Source of the DNA: Pirellulales bacterium
GTDB lineage: Bacteria; Planctomycetota; Planctomycetia; Pirellulales; Lacipirellulaceae
Assembly: GCA_020847515.1 (NCBI GenBank)
Contig: JADLBW010000069.1
Location: 24,364 to 88,363, forward strand
DNA: 64,000 nt
Reading direction: 5' to 3'
The notes beneath the pieces were generated by a model. That model did no database searches, was not told the origin of the DNA, and worked only from the letters and a program-made list of their open reading frames with translations. The stretch's first letter is position 1. Every line of letters begins with the position of its first letter. This document shows positions 31,471 through 41,215 of this stretch, piece after piece. Position numbers and translations under genes: made by a program.

Positions 31471-32054
31471 GGCTCCCCGAAAACGTGTTCCTCACCCGGC
31501 TGGACGCCGCTGCCAACTGGGCCCGCAAGAACAGCCTCTGGCCCATGCCGTTTGCCACGGCCTGTTGCGGCATCGAGTTGATGGCGACCGCCTCCTCCCG
31601 GCACGACATTGCACGTTTCGGCGCCGAGGTGATGCGGTTCAGCCCCCGGCAGTGCGACCTGCTGATCGTCGCCGGGCGGGTAGTAATGAAAATGCTGCCG
31701 GTGCTTCAACGGATCTGGCTGCAAATGCCGGAGCCGAAGTGGTGCATTTCAATGGGCGCCTGCGCGTGTACCGGCGGGGTATTCGAGACCTACGCCGTAG
31801 TCCAGGGGGTCGACCGCTTCATCCCCGTGGATATGTACGTCCCGGGATGCCCGCCGCGACCCGAGCAACTTATTGCCGCCGTTATCGACATGCAGGAGAA
31901 GATCGAAAGGACCGGCACGCTCAGCGGGCGTGAATTTGGAGGACGCACCGCGCCCGCCGGTCCCCCGCCGTTTGACATCGACGAATTGCGCCGTCGCCGC
32001 GAAGCCGTGCCGGTGGACGGGCTGGAGATTTATGATCCGCCGCGAATCGACTAA
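31461..32054 (+). CDS. nuoB: NADH-quinone oxidoreductase subunit B
   Basis: Carries the terminal 4Fe-4S cluster N2, which passes electrons to quinone. The adjacent cysteines in ATACCGIE (34-35), plus GACACTGG and VPGCPPRPE, give the unusual CC...C...C ligand set. At 197 residues it is a little longer than many NuoB proteins, with a charged tail after residue 150. It starts with GTG inside the end of nuoA. Confidence 0.96.
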   Translation: MAVGLPENVFLTRLDAAANWARKNSLWPMPFATACCGIELMATASSRHDIARFGAEVMRFSPRQCDLLIVAGRVVMKMLPVLQRIWLQMPEPKWCISMGACACTGGVFETYAVVQGVDRFIPVDMYVPGCPPRPEQLIAAVIDMQEKIERTGTLSGREFGGRTAPAGPPPFDIDELRRRREAVPVDGLEIYDPPRID

Positions 32055-32165
32055 GCGCACATCGGCGCCGTTGTCAACGTGGCGACCATGAATCGTCCCC
32101 CCCAGCAGCGGCACTTGCCCTCGGCAGGCGTTGAGCTGCGCCGGCAACACACGAAACCACCGACT

Positions 32166-32657
32166 ATGTTAGCGATCGGCGAAGTCCAATCTGAATTCGG
32201 GCCGGAGGTCGCTGAATCGACGTTTCGGGACAATCGCCGCCTCTATGTTCCAGCAGACAAGGCATATGCCCTGCTTGCCTGGCTCAAGCAAGCCCGCGGC
32301 TTCGATATGCTGGTCGACGTCACGGCGGTCGACTATCTGGATTATCCCGACGCGTCAGATCGTTTCCACGTCGTGTACCTGCTGCTGAATATGGCGACTA
32401 AAGAGCGGCTGGTTGTCAAAACCGCCCTGAATCCGCCCGACCCCGAATTGCCCACCGTCGTCCCCTTGTGGAAAGGCGCCGACTGGATGGAGCGCGAGGT
32501 ATTTGACATGTTCGGCATTCGGTTTGCCGGCCATCCGGACCATCGCCGTATCCTGATGCCGGACGAGTTTACGGCCTTTCCGCTGCGAAAGGATTACCCC
32601 TGCAAGGGGCTCGGCGAGCGGCACAATTTTCCGGTGATTACTCGTTCCGAATCTTAG
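32166..32657 (+). CDS. nuoC: NADH-quinone oxidoreductase subunit C
   Basis: A 163-residue peripheral-arm subunit (30 kDa type). The segments [26 protein letters not shown] and the signature [25 protein letters not shown] identify it. The reading frame begins 29 codons upstream at a GTG (32079) or ATG (32088), but [12 protein letters not shown] at 32166 matches the usual N-terminal length. NuoC and NuoD are separate proteins here, unlike the fused form in E. coli. Confidence 0.93.
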   Translation: MLAIGEVQSEFGPEVAESTFRDNRRLYVPADKAYALLAWLKQARGFDMLVDVTAVDYLDYPDASDRFHVVYLLLNMATKERLVVKTALNPPDPELPTVVPLWKGADWMEREVFDMFGIRFAGHPDHRRILMPDEFTAFPLRKDYPCKGLGERHNFPVITRSES

Positions 32658-32751
32658 ATCAGCCCCTATCCGGGGCTGCATCGCCACATTCATCAGCAAC
32701 AGCAGAATTACGCCAAACGCCGCCCGGCGATAACCGCCTGAGCGCCAATAA

Positions 32752-33972
32752 ATGCCCCTCGAGCTAGCCGAAACATCCGATCCCGGCGCCGCCGATCAGG
32801 AATACCTGTGGACGCTGAACTTCGGTCCGCAGCATCCGGCCACGCACACCACGCTGCGCCTGGTGCTGACGCTCGACGGCGAAAACGTCGTCGATGCGGC
32901 GCCGCACATCGGTTATCTCCACAGCGGTTTCGAGAAGTTAGGCGAGTATCTCGATTTCAATCAGTACGTGACGATCGTCGATCGGATGAATTACATCTCG
33001 CCGATCGCCAACGAATTGTCGTGGCATCACACGGTCGAAAAGCTGCTGGGCATCGAAATTACGCCCCGGTGTAAATACGTCCGCACGATTCTCGGCGAAT
33101 TGATGCGGATTCACGATCATCTGCTGAACGTCGGCGCTGTCGCGCTGGACCTCGGTGCGTTTACCGCGTTCCTGTACGCCTTTACGCAGCGAGAGCGGAT
33201 CTACGACATCGCCGAATACGCCTCGGGTCAGCGGTTCCACTCGAGTTACACCCGCGTCGGCGGCGTATTGTTCGACGTGAACAACGACTGGGCGGAAAAA
33301 GTCCGCCAGTTCGTCGAAGGCTTCAAGCCCGTGCATGCCGAGCTGCATCGCCTGCTCACGCGGAATCGAATCTTCATCGATCGCACCAAGGGCATCGGCG
33401 TGCTTACGGCCGAGGACGCGATCAACATGAGCGTCACCGGGCCGCTGGCGCGGGCCAGCGGGGTGGTTCGCGACCTCCGTAAGGACGAGCCGTACCTGGC
33501 GTATCCGGACCTCGACTTCAAGATCGTCTGCGCCCGCGGCGGCGACTGCTACTCCCGCTACGTCGTCCGCATGCAGGAGATGCAGGAAAGCCTGAAGATC
33601 ATCGAGCAGGCCGTGGAGAATATCCCCGCCGGGCCGATCAACGTCGACGCCGTGACCGACATTACCTTGCCGGCCAAGCCCGCTGTGTATCGCAGCATCG
33701 AGGGATTAATCCAACACTTTGAAGTGCTTATGCCCAACCGCGGCTATCCCGTGCCGCTGGACGAGGGGTACGGCGCCACGGAATCCCCCAACGGCGAGCT
33801 CGGCTTTTACATCGTCGGCGACGGCACGACGCGGGCCTATCGCGCCCGGACGCGGCCGCCGTCGTTCATTCACTTTGCGATTTTTCCGCATTTGATACGC
33901 GGACACACGCTTAGCGACGTGGTCGCCGTGCTGGGCAGCCTGAACATCATCGCGGCGGAGCTCGATCGCTGA
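32752..33972 (+). CDS. nuoD: NADH-quinone oxidoreductase subunit D
   Basis: A 406-residue 49-kDa-type subunit that forms the quinone-binding pocket with NuoB. FGPQHPATHTTLRLVL, PHIGYLHSGFEKLGEY and RMNYISPIANE are family marks; the C-terminal DVVAVLGSLNIIAAELDR ends as expected with the conserved DR. It begins 94 bases after nuoC; the spacing is looser here than later in the operon. Confidence 0.96.
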   Translation: MPLELAETSDPGAADQEYLWTLNFGPQHPATHTTLRLVLTLDGENVVDAAPHIGYLHSGFEKLGEYLDFNQYVTIVDRMNYISPIANELSWHHTVEKLLGIEITPRCKYVRTILGELMRIHDHLLNVGAVALDLGAFTAFLYAFTQRERIYDIAEYASGQRFHSSYTRVGGVLFDVNNDWAEKVRQFVEGFKPVHAELHRLLTRNRIFIDRTKGIGVLTAEDAINMSVTGPLARASGVVRDLRKDEPYLAYPDLDFKIVCARGGDCYSRYVVRMQEMQESLKIIEQAVENIPAGPINVDAVTDITLPAKPAVYRSIEGLIQHFEVLMPNRGYPVPLDEGYGATESPNGELGFYIVGDGTTRAYRARTRPPSFIHFAIFPHLIRGHTLSDVVAVLGSLNIIAAELDR

Positions 33973-34115
33973 AGTAGTAGGACGGCCGCCCTGGGTGGGA
34001 CTACGGATTACAGAACAAGGAAAAAACGAAGAAACGCCAATCGCCGCTGATCTGTGCAAGCCACCTGTTGCCGATCCTTAGCGACGCCAAGCGTTCCAAT
34101 TGCCTGTTGCGACAG

Positions 34116-34583
34116 ATGGTCTTAACTGAACAGATACGCCAGCGGATTCGGGCGGAGTTTCCCAAGTACCCGGACAAGCGCGCGGTCGTTTTGCCGGCGC
34201 TGCACATCGTGCATGACGAACTTCGCTCTGTATCCTCCGCGGCCCTTGAGGAAATTGCCGAGCTGCTTGAGATCCACCCCGCCGAGATTCACGATGCGAT
34301 GTCGTTCTACCAGTTCTTCCGCGAGGAGGACCGGCCGCTCGGCAAGCGTCGCGTGTGGGTATGTCGCAGCATCTCGTGCGCCTTGCGCGGCGGCGAGGAG
34401 CTGCTCGAGTCGCTCAGCCGCAAGTGGCATGTCGGTCCCGGCGGCACTACCGCCGATGGCAGCGTGTCGCTCGAGTACGCCGAGTGTCTCGGGGCCTGCG
34501 AAGGCGCGCCCTGCATATTGGTGAATGATGAATGCCATACGAACGTAACTGCGGAGGAGGTGGAGCGGATCGTCGAGCAGTGA
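34116..34583 (+). CDS. nuoE: NADH-quinone oxidoreductase subunit E
   Basis: The 24-kDa-type thioredoxin-fold subunit with a 2Fe-2S cluster (N1a). The four ligands are visible as CRSISC and ECLGACEGAP. The helical N-terminus (EQIRQRIRAEFPKYPDKRAVVLPALHIVHDE) is normal. The ATG at 34116 (MVLTEQIRQ) gives 155 residues, the common length; the frame is open another 16 codons upstream to 34068. Confidence 0.94.
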   Translation: MVLTEQIRQRIRAEFPKYPDKRAVVLPALHIVHDELRSVSSAALEEIAELLEIHPAEIHDAMSFYQFFREEDRPLGKRRVWVCRSISCALRGGEELLESLSRKWHVGPGGTTADGSVSLEYAECLGACEGAPCILVNDECHTNVTAEEVERIVEQ

Positions 34584-34661
34584 GCCCTTCGGCCTCCGAT
34601 TCAAGCGGCGCGTTGAGCCGCGGCCAGCGCCCGCTGACCCCTGACGCCTCGTTCCTGCCCC

Positions 34662-36008
34662 GTGCACCTAATGCCTGCTTTCGAACCAGTCCTGCTGGCC
34701 CGCATCAATAAGCCGAACAGCGCCTCGCTCGAAACCTATCGGGCCGACGGCGGTTATGCTGCGCTGCAAAAAGCGCTAACCATGGCGCCGGCCGACATCG
34801 TCGCCATGGTGAAAGACGCCGTCCTTCGCGGCCGCGGGGGCGCGGGTTTTCCAGCGGGGCTAAAATGGACCTTTCTGCCGAAGGACCATCCCGGCCCCAT
34901 TTATCTGTGCGTCAACGCCGACGAGAGCGAGCCCGGCACCTTCAACAACCGCATCCTGATGGAACAGGATCCCCATCAGCTTATCGAGGGGATCGCCGTC
35001 GCCTGCCATGCCATTCGCTCGAACACCGCCTATCTATACATCCGCTACGAGTATGGCCGCAGTTATCGGGTCCTCGATGCGGCGATCAAGGAGTGCTACG
35101 CCGCGGGGCTTTTGGGCAAGAACATCCAAGGTTCGGGCTTCGACCTCGACGTTCACCTGCATCGCGGCGCGGCCGCCTACATCTGCGGCGAAGAAACGGG
35201 CCTAATCGAAAGCCTGGAGGGCAAGCGGGCATGGCCCCGGATCAAGCCCCCCTTCCCCGCGATTGAAGGGCTCTTCCGCAAGCCCACGATCGTCAACAAC
35301 GTCGAGACGCTATGCTGCGTGCCGCACATCCTCAATCGGGGCGTCGAGTGGTTTAAATCCCTGGGCGTGCCGCCCGATCCGAGCAACCCCCGCGACCTCG
35401 GCAGCTTCGGTCCGAAGCTGTACTGCATCAGCGGCCACGTGAACAAGCCGGGCTGCGTCGAGCTGCCGCTGGGCGTCACCGCGCGCGAGCTGATCGAGGA
35501 ACACGCCGGCGGCGTTTGGAAAGGCCGACAGGCCAAGGCCGTCGTTCCCGGCGGCATCAGCATGGGCTTTCTGTCCGCCGACGAACTGGACACGCCGCTG
35601 GATTTCAACGGCCCCATCAAAGCCGGCTGCCTGGGCCTCGGCACGGCCGCCGTCATCGTCGTCGACGACCAGACCAGCATGGTCGACGTCCTCTACAACT
35701 GCTGTCGCTTCATGTCCCATGAATCGTGCGGCCAGTGCACGCCCTGCCGCGAAGGAACGAAGTGGATGACGCGCATCCTGGAGCGGATTCGCGTCGGCCA
35801 TGGCAAACTCGAAGATCTCGACACGCTGGTCGAGGTCGCCGGGTCAATGGGCATCATTCCCGGCACGACGATTTGCGGGCTTGCCGACGGCGCCGCCTGG
35901 CCGGTGAAGAATGCCATCAAGAAATTCCGTTCAGAGTTTGAGGAATATATCAATAGCGGCCGGCGCACAATGACGCCTGCTCAGGAGTTAATGGCGGGCG
36001 CCCACTGA
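34662..36008 (+). CDS. nuoF: NADH-quinone oxidoreductase subunit F
   Basis: The 51-kDa-type subunit binding NADH and FMN and the N3 4Fe-4S cluster. RGRGGAGFPAGLKW binds NADH/FMN, NADESEPGTFNNR and GAAAYICGEETGLIESLEGKR continue the flavin site, and SCGQCTPCREG with the later TTICGLADG gives the cluster ligands. The start is a GTG at 34662 or an ATG at 34671. With NuoE and NuoG present, this complex has its own NADH-oxidising module, unlike the NADH-less plant/cyanobacterial form. Confidence 0.96.
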   Translation: MHLMPAFEPVLLARINKPNSASLETYRADGGYAALQKALTMAPADIVAMVKDAVLRGRGGAGFPAGLKWTFLPKDHPGPIYLCVNADESEPGTFNNRILMEQDPHQLIEGIAVACHAIRSNTAYLYIRYEYGRSYRVLDAAIKECYAAGLLGKNIQGSGFDLDVHLHRGAAAYICGEETGLIESLEGKRAWPRIKPPFPAIEGLFRKPTIVNNVETLCCVPHILNRGVEWFKSLGVPPDPSNPRDLGSFGPKLYCISGHVNKPGCVELPLGVTARELIEEHAGGVWKGRQAKAVVPGGISMGFLSADELDTPLDFNGPIKAGCLGLGTAAVIVVDDQTSMVDVLYNCCRFMSHESCGQCTPCREGTKWMTRILERIRVGHGKLEDLDTLVEVAGSMGIIPGTTICGLADGAAWPVKNAIKKFRSEFEEYINSGRRTMTPAQELMAGAH

Positions 36009-36114
36009 ACACGCGTCTGCACGCCGCCCGGAATCTGCGTTGGCCCTGGTCGTGGAAGCGACCCGTCCAATTTCAGCGGCCAGCGGTAATCGGGCGCATC
36101 CCCTCAAGAACCAT

Positions 36115-37791
36115 ATGCCAACGGCAATCATCAATAACCAACAGATCGAGCTGAAAGAGGGCGAGCGGCTCAACTGCATTCAGGCCGCGCAGCGCATCGG
36201 CTTCGAAATTCCCCATTACTGCTGGCATCCGGCGTTGTCGGTCGTGGCTAGCTGCCGCATGTGCCTGGTGGAAGTCGGCGAGAAAAAGCCCGACGGCTCC
36301 GTCGTCATGCAGCCTAAGCTGGTCCCCGGTTGCCAAACGCCCGTGAAGGACGGCACGGTTGTCGTCGCCGACAGCCCGAAAGTGAAGGCGGCGCAGCAGG
36401 CGACCCTCGAATACCTGCTGCTTAACCATCCGCTCGACTGCCCCACCTGCGACCAGGCGGGTGAATGCGGCCTGCAGGACTATAGCTACAAATACGGTCG
36501 CGGCTACAGCCGCCTGCAAGAGCCGAAGAACATCAAGCCCGACAAGGACTACATCGGCGACCACATTACCTTGTTTACTGATCGGTGCATCATGTGCACC
36601 CGCTGCGTGCGTTTTACGCGGGAGTATAGCGGCACCAGCGAGCTGCAGGTCGTCGCCCGCGGCTCGGACGAAGAGATCGACGTCTTTCCCGGCCGGCCGT
36701 GCAACAACGAGCTCGCCGGCAATGTGGTCGATCTGTGCCCCGTCGGCGCCCTCTGCAGCAAGGACTTCCTCTACCAGCAGCGGGTCTGGTGGCTCAAAGA
36801 GACCAGCAGCGTGTGCCCCAACTGCAGCACCGGGTGCAGCATCCAGGTCGATCAGAACGACGACTGCGTCTACCGCCTGACGCCGCGGACCAATCCGCTG
36901 TCGCAGGGGCACTTCATGTGCGACCAGGGGCGGTTCGGCTGGAAATACATCCATGCGGAGAATCGGCTCACGTTCCCGATCCGCCGCAAGAACGGTCAAA
37001 TACGCACCCGCGACTGGGACGATATCATTCCCTCGCTCCAGAAGGCCCTGACCAAGGCCGCCGCCCGGGCGCCCGAAAAGTGCGCCGCGATCTTCTCCCC
37101 TTGGATGGCCTGCGAGGAAGCCTTCATTCTGGCTAGCTATTTGCGAAGCCTCTCGCCGAAGTTCCGGCTGGCGCTCGGCCCGGTCCGCGTCGCCGGCGAG
37201 GACGATACCTATCCCAAGGACTTTTACGGCCGCCCGTTGGAGCCGGTGCGATTTACCATTCGCGCCGAGAAATGCCCCAACCGCCGCGGCGTGAGCATGG
37301 TGCTGGAGCATTTCGGCAGCGTGGCGACGATGGGGGACGTCGTCGCCCAGGCGTCCGAACTGGAGGCCCTCTACGCCGTCGGCGGCGATCCATGGGGCTG
37401 GCTCGAACCCGTGCAAGCCGAAGCGCTCAGCCGCGCCGCGCTGACCGTAGTGCAAGACATTTTCCCGTCGGCGCTCAGCGAACAAGCCGATTACGTCCTC
37501 TCGGGCGGATCGTTCGCCGAGCGCGATGGCAGCTTTGTTAACTATAAGGGCTTGGCGCAGGAGATACGCCGAGCGATTCGAGCGCCCGACGGCGCTCGGC
37601 CCGACGGGCGCATCTTGTGGGAATTGTCCGGTCGCCGCGGGTTATTTAGCGCGGCGGCAATTCGCCGGGAAATGGCCGAAGCGATTCCTGCGTTCGCCGC
37701 GTTCGCCGCCGGGTCGCTCGGCGAGTCGGGCGTCATACTGAACGAACACGGAGCGCCCCAGGCGAAGGTTGTCGCCGCTGTCGAGAAATAA
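36115..37791 (+). CDS. nuoG: NADH-quinone oxidoreductase subunit G (short form)
   Basis: A 558-residue 75-kDa-type subunit carrying several iron-sulfur clusters. It has the 2Fe-2S region (HYCWHPALSVVASCRMCLVEV), the HPLDCPTCDQAGEC ligands for cluster N5, CIMCTRCVRFT and a later CPVGALC for N4, and CPNCSTGCS for the extra cluster. The molybdopterin-oxidoreductase-like C-terminal half is much shorter than the roughly 900-residue E. coli protein. The ATG at 36115 (MPTAIINN) is preferred to an upstream in-frame start at 36040. Fits with nuoE and nuoF upstream. Confidence 0.94.
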   Translation: MPTAIINNQQIELKEGERLNCIQAAQRIGFEIPHYCWHPALSVVASCRMCLVEVGEKKPDGSVVMQPKLVPGCQTPVKDGTVVVADSPKVKAAQQATLEYLLLNHPLDCPTCDQAGECGLQDYSYKYGRGYSRLQEPKNIKPDKDYIGDHITLFTDRCIMCTRCVRFTREYSGTSELQVVARGSDEEIDVFPGRPCNNELAGNVVDLCPVGALCSKDFLYQQRVWWLKETSSVCPNCSTGCSIQVDQNDDCVYRLTPRTNPLSQGHFMCDQGRFGWKYIHAENRLTFPIRRKNGQIRTRDWDDIIPSLQKALTKAAARAPEKCAAIFSPWMACEEAFILASYLRSLSPKFRLALGPVRVAGEDDTYPKDFYGRPLEPVRFTIRAEKCPNRRGVSMVLEHFGSVATMGDVVAQASELEALYAVGGDPWGWLEPVQAEALSRAALTVVQDIFPSALSEQADYVLSGGSFAERDGSFVNYKGLAQEIRRAIRAPDGARPDGRILWELSGRRGLFSAAAIRREMAEAIPAFAAFAAGSLGESGVILNEHGAPQAKVVAAVEK

Positions 37792-37912
37792 TCCCCGCCG
37801 TCCCGGAAAGCGCGCAGCAGCATTACCGGCTTTCCCCTGCCAGACCAGACGCCAGAACCCGGAAAACAGCGCCCGCCCGACGCCACTGCTGACGCGGCGC
37901 GGCTAATTGACG

Positions 37913-39085
37913 ATGGCCGATTTAATCACCACCCTCCTGACAATCGCCGTTGCCGTGGGAGCGATCCTCACGACGGTCGCCTACCTGATCCTGCTGGAGC
38001 GCAAACTATCCGCCTGGATGCAGGATCGCCGCGGCCCCAATCGCGTCGGCCCCTTCGGCGTATTCCAACCCCTGGCCGACGGGCTGAAGTTCTTGATCAA
38101 GGAGGACGTCATTCCGGCCCGTGCCGACAAGGTGATGTTCCTGGCGGCCCCCTGCATCGGCCTGCTGACCACGCTGCTGGCCTTCGCGGTGGTCCCGTTC
38201 GGTCCGGTGAACGACCAGCCGGCGTATTTGCGATTTATCATCGCCCCGCATGTCGATATCGGCATCGTCTTTATCTTTGCGGTGACCAGCCTGGCGGTGT
38301 ACGGCGTCATTCTGGGGGGCTGGGCGTCCAATAACAAATACAGCGCCTTAGGCTCGCTTCGAGCCAGCGCGCAGGTCATTAGCTACGAAATTCCGCTGGG
38401 CATGTCAGTGCTCGGCGTGGCGCTGTTGGGCGGCACGTTGAATCTCGAAAACGTGGTTGCCGCGCAAGCCCAAGGCGGCTTCTGGCAGTGGTATATCTGG
38501 ACCCAGCCCCTGGCGGCCCTGATCTTCTTTACCAGTGCGCTGGCTGAAGCCAACCGTTTGCCGTTCGACCTCTCCGAATGCGAGCAGGAACTTGTGGGCG
38601 GCTACCACACCGAGTACAGCGCCATGAAGTTCGCGCTGTTCTTCCTCGGCGAATACACGCATGTCATCACGATGAGTTTCCTGACGGTCATCTTGTTCTT
38701 CGGCGGCTGGCATTTTCCCTGGATCGCCACGCCTGGGTCCGCCTACGTCGGGGCCTGGCTCGTCAAGGTGCTGGTACTGTTGTCCAAAGTATTCAGCGTC
38801 ATCGTGTTCATCATGTTGATTCGGTGGACGATTCCGCGATTCCGGTTCGATCAGCTTATGAACCTGTCCTGGAAAGCGCTAATTCCCCTCTCGCTGGCGA
38901 ACATGATCGCCGTCATGACGGTACGCCAATTCGGATGGAACCGCTGGTGGCTGCTGCCGATTTCAATTGGCCTGTTTTGCTTCGTCGGAATCATCGGCGT
39001 CAGCGCCAAACGGGCCGAAATCCGCCATCGGCACGGCGCCTCGCAGGGGGCGGGCCTTCATCCATTGGGAGGAGCGGGGATTTAG
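37913..39085 (+). CDS. nuoH: NADH-quinone oxidoreductase subunit H
   Basis: The 390-residue membrane subunit (ND1 type) lining the quinone tunnel, with about eight helices. LLERKLSAWMQDRRGPNRVGPFGVFQPLADGLKF (given here as its core ERK..A.MQ.RRGPNRVG) and EANRLPFDLSECEQELV are diagnostic. The ATG at 37913 is used rather than the TTG at 37907. It ends 142 bases before nuoI. Confidence 0.95.
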   Translation: MADLITTLLTIAVAVGAILTTVAYLILLERKLSAWMQDRRGPNRVGPFGVFQPLADGLKFLIKEDVIPARADKVMFLAAPCIGLLTTLLAFAVVPFGPVNDQPAYLRFIIAPHVDIGIVFIFAVTSLAVYGVILGGWASNNKYSALGSLRASAQVISYEIPLGMSVLGVALLGGTLNLENVVAAQAQGGFWQWYIWTQPLAALIFFTSALAEANRLPFDLSECEQELVGGYHTEYSAMKFALFFLGEYTHVITMSFLTVILFFGGWHFPWIATPGSAYVGAWLVKVLVLLSKVFSVIVFIMLIRWTIPRFRFDQLMNLSWKALIPLSLANMIAVMTVRQFGWNRWWLLPISIGLFCFVGIIGVSAKRAEIRHRHGASQGAGLHPLGGAGI

Positions 39086-39227
39086 AAGACGTGCCGTTGC
39101 ACCCCCGGTGGCCGGGGCCATAGGCGATCCCAGTGGCTGGCGCCATGCGCCCTCGGGATTCAAAAATCAGCCGAGTTGTCCCGCGCCGCTTCCGCTGCGA
39201 ACCGCCAATATCTAGACTGCTGATTCC

Positions 39228-39908
39228 ATGACTGCTGCTGCCGATAATCAGGACGTCATCTGGGTCGAGGAGCCCGAAATTGGCTTTTGGGAGGCTACGT
39301 TCCTTCCGGCAATTGTCGAGGGTCTGAAGACCACGATCCGCCACGTCACCAATTACCAGCCGGTGACGCAGCAGTATCCTGAGGAAAAGCCCATTTTGCC
39401 GCTCCACTACCGCGGCGTACATCGGCTCAATCGGGACGAACAGGGCCGCGTCAAGTGCGTGGCGTGCATGCTCTGCGCCACCGCCTGTCCGGCGAACTGC
39501 ATCGACATCCTGGCCGCGGCGGCCCCCCCGCAGTGGCCCGATCGCGACAAATACCCCGCGTCTTTCGTGCTGGACGAGCTTCGCTGTATCTACTGCGGCA
39601 TGTGCGAGGAAGCCTGTCCCGTGGACGCGATCGAATTGACGCACATCTATGATCTGACGGGCACTTCGCGCAACGAACTCATGTACGACCGCGAAAAGCT
39701 GCTGGACGTGTTCGACCAGACGAAAGACGATCCGCGCGATCCGACTCGTACGCGTCGCGGCCGCCTGGGGCCGGCGGCTGAATTCGGCTCGCTGCCGACG
39801 GTCGCCCCCGCAACGCCGATCACGCCGGGCGACCGTTCGGCCCAGGCGCCTGCGCCAGGCGTCATCCACCCGCACAAGCCCTCCGATTGGTCGCGCAAGC
39901 CTTCATGA
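39228..39908 (+). CDS. nuoI: NADH-quinone oxidoreductase subunit I
   Basis: A 226-residue ferredoxin-like subunit with two 4Fe-4S clusters (N6a, N6b): CVACMLCATACPANC and CIYCGMCEEACPVDA. The C-terminal 60 residues are a polar, proline-rich tail with no cluster ligands, longer than in many bacteria. The nuoJ start overlaps its stop by four bases (ATGA). Confidence 0.95.
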   Translation: MTAAADNQDVIWVEEPEIGFWEATFLPAIVEGLKTTIRHVTNYQPVTQQYPEEKPILPLHYRGVHRLNRDEQGRVKCVACMLCATACPANCIDILAAAAPPQWPDRDKYPASFVLDELRCIYCGMCEEACPVDAIELTHIYDLTGTSRNELMYDREKLLDVFDQTKDDPRDPTRTRRGRLGPAAEFGSLPTVAPATPITPGDRSAQAPAPGVIHPHKPSDWSRKPS

Positions 39909-40639
39909 CGCTCACCGCCGCACAAGGAACGATGCTTGCCAGCGTAGCGACTAGCGCCGTAGGCATGTGGCTAGCTCTGTCGCCGCGCGCGATGCGGCTG
40001 CGCATTATCGGCGCCGCCATCGCGTCGGCCGCGCTGGTGGTCGCGGTGACCGCGCTCGACGGCCCTCGCGGCGCCCTCGACGATCAGATCCTCTTTTGGC
40101 TATTCGCCGGTTCGGCGCTCGTTAGCAGCGTCTTCATGGTGACCAGCCGCGAGCCCGTGTATGCCGCCCTGTGGTTCGCCCTGGCGACCTTGGGCGCCTG
40201 CGGCTTGTTCATGCTCCTTTCGGCGCCCTTCCTGGCGGCCGCGACGGTCATTGTGTACGCTGGCGCCATCATCGTGACGTTCTTGTTTGTGATCATGCTC
40301 GCGCAGCAGACCGGTTATACCTTCTATGATCAACGGGCCCGTACCCCGGCGGCGGCGATCGTCGCCAGTTGGCTCCTGCTGGGCGCCCTGCTGTGGAGCT
40401 ACCAGCAGTGGCAAAACGAGCCGGTCAACGTGGCTGCGGGGCCGGCTCTGACGGCCGATGCGAATCCCAACCCGTTCAGTCAGCCCGACAGCGAAGCAAC
40501 GGCCCATAGCATGCGCGCGTTGGGACGCTCGCTATTCGGCGACTATCTATATGCCGTCGAAATCGCCGGTACGCTGCTGTTGGTCGCCGCCATTGGGGCG
40601 ATCGCCATTGCTCCTCGGCGGGCCGAGGGGACGATATGA
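39905..40639 (+). CDS. nuoJ: NADH-quinone oxidoreductase subunit J
   Basis: A 244-residue ND6-type membrane subunit with five helices. FWLFAGSALVSSVFMVTSREPVYAALWF and VIVYAGAIIVTFLFVIMLAQQ (family core VIVYAGAI.V.FLFVIM) are characteristic; the last is part of the mobile helix linked to proton pumping. A long polar loop (about 150-205) precedes the last helix. The ATG at 39905 is chosen because it makes the standard four-base overlap with nuoI. Confidence 0.93.
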   Translation: MTLTAAQGTMLASVATSAVGMWLALSPRAMRLRIIGAAIASAALVVAVTALDGPRGALDDQILFWLFAGSALVSSVFMVTSREPVYAALWFALATLGACGLFMLLSAPFLAAATVIVYAGAIIVTFLFVIMLAQQTGYTFYDQRARTPAAAIVASWLLLGALLWSYQQWQNEPVNVAAGPALTADANPNPFSQPDSEATAHSMRALGRSLFGDYLYAVEIAGTLLLVAAIGAIAIAPRRAEGTI

Positions 40640-41142
40640 TCGGCGACTCGGCAAGTTTTCTGGCAGTCGGCGCCGCGCTGTTCATTCTGGGCGGCATCGG
40701 CTTCGTCACGCGCCGTAATCTGATACTGATTTTCCTCTCGGCCGAACTTATGCTCCATGGCGTTTCGCTGACGCTGTTGACCTTTGGGCGCGTCCACCGG
40801 AATTTAGAGGGGCAGGCCTTCACCATCTTCATCCTGACGGTCGCCGCCTGTGAAGCCGCTCTGGGATTGTCGCTCATTCTGGCTTTATATCAGCACAGTA
40901 AGTCGCTCGACGTCGATTTGTGGAGCAAGCTGCGCGAGGCTGATTTGCCGGCGCCCTTGCTGGCGCTCGACGCCGGCGAGCCGCCGCTAGAAACAGCCCC
41001 CTCGCCGGCGCCCTTGCCGCGACTGGCGCCCGCCGGTCTGCCGCCGATCATCGACGACGACTTCCCAGCCGAGTTGGCTGCGACCGTAGACGCCCGCACG
41101 ATTATTACGCCGTCGCCGCCCGATGACGGCGAGTATCGGTAG
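40636..41142 (+). CDS. nuoK: NADH-quinone oxidoreductase subunit K with C-terminal extension
   Basis: The ND4L-type membrane subunit. Residues 1-100 are the normal three-helix protein: RRNLILIFLSAELMLHGVSL, then FTIFILTVAACEAALGLSLILAL with the conserved glutamates in helices 2 and 3 used in proton transfer. Residues 101-168 are an added hydrophilic tail rich in P, A and D, about 65 residues longer than the usual subunit. ATGA overlaps with nuoJ; the tail is translated in one frame with the end of the gene. Confidence 0.93.
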   Translation: MIGDSASFLAVGAALFILGGIGFVTRRNLILIFLSAELMLHGVSLTLLTFGRVHRNLEGQAFTIFILTVAACEAALGLSLILALYQHSKSLDVDLWSKLREADLPAPLLALDAGEPPLETAPSPAPLPRLAPAGLPPIIDDDFPAELAATVDARTIITPSPPDDGEYR

Positions 41143-41215
41143 GTTGACGACGCCCGCTTCCATTTTTAACCGCTTACACGCCTGGCTGACCGACCTCGCC
41201 CCGCCGCTTGCCTGC

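Noticed and set aside
36073..37485. 470-codon minus-strand frame antisense to nuoG
   Set aside because: GC-bias shadow of nuoG; no motif.
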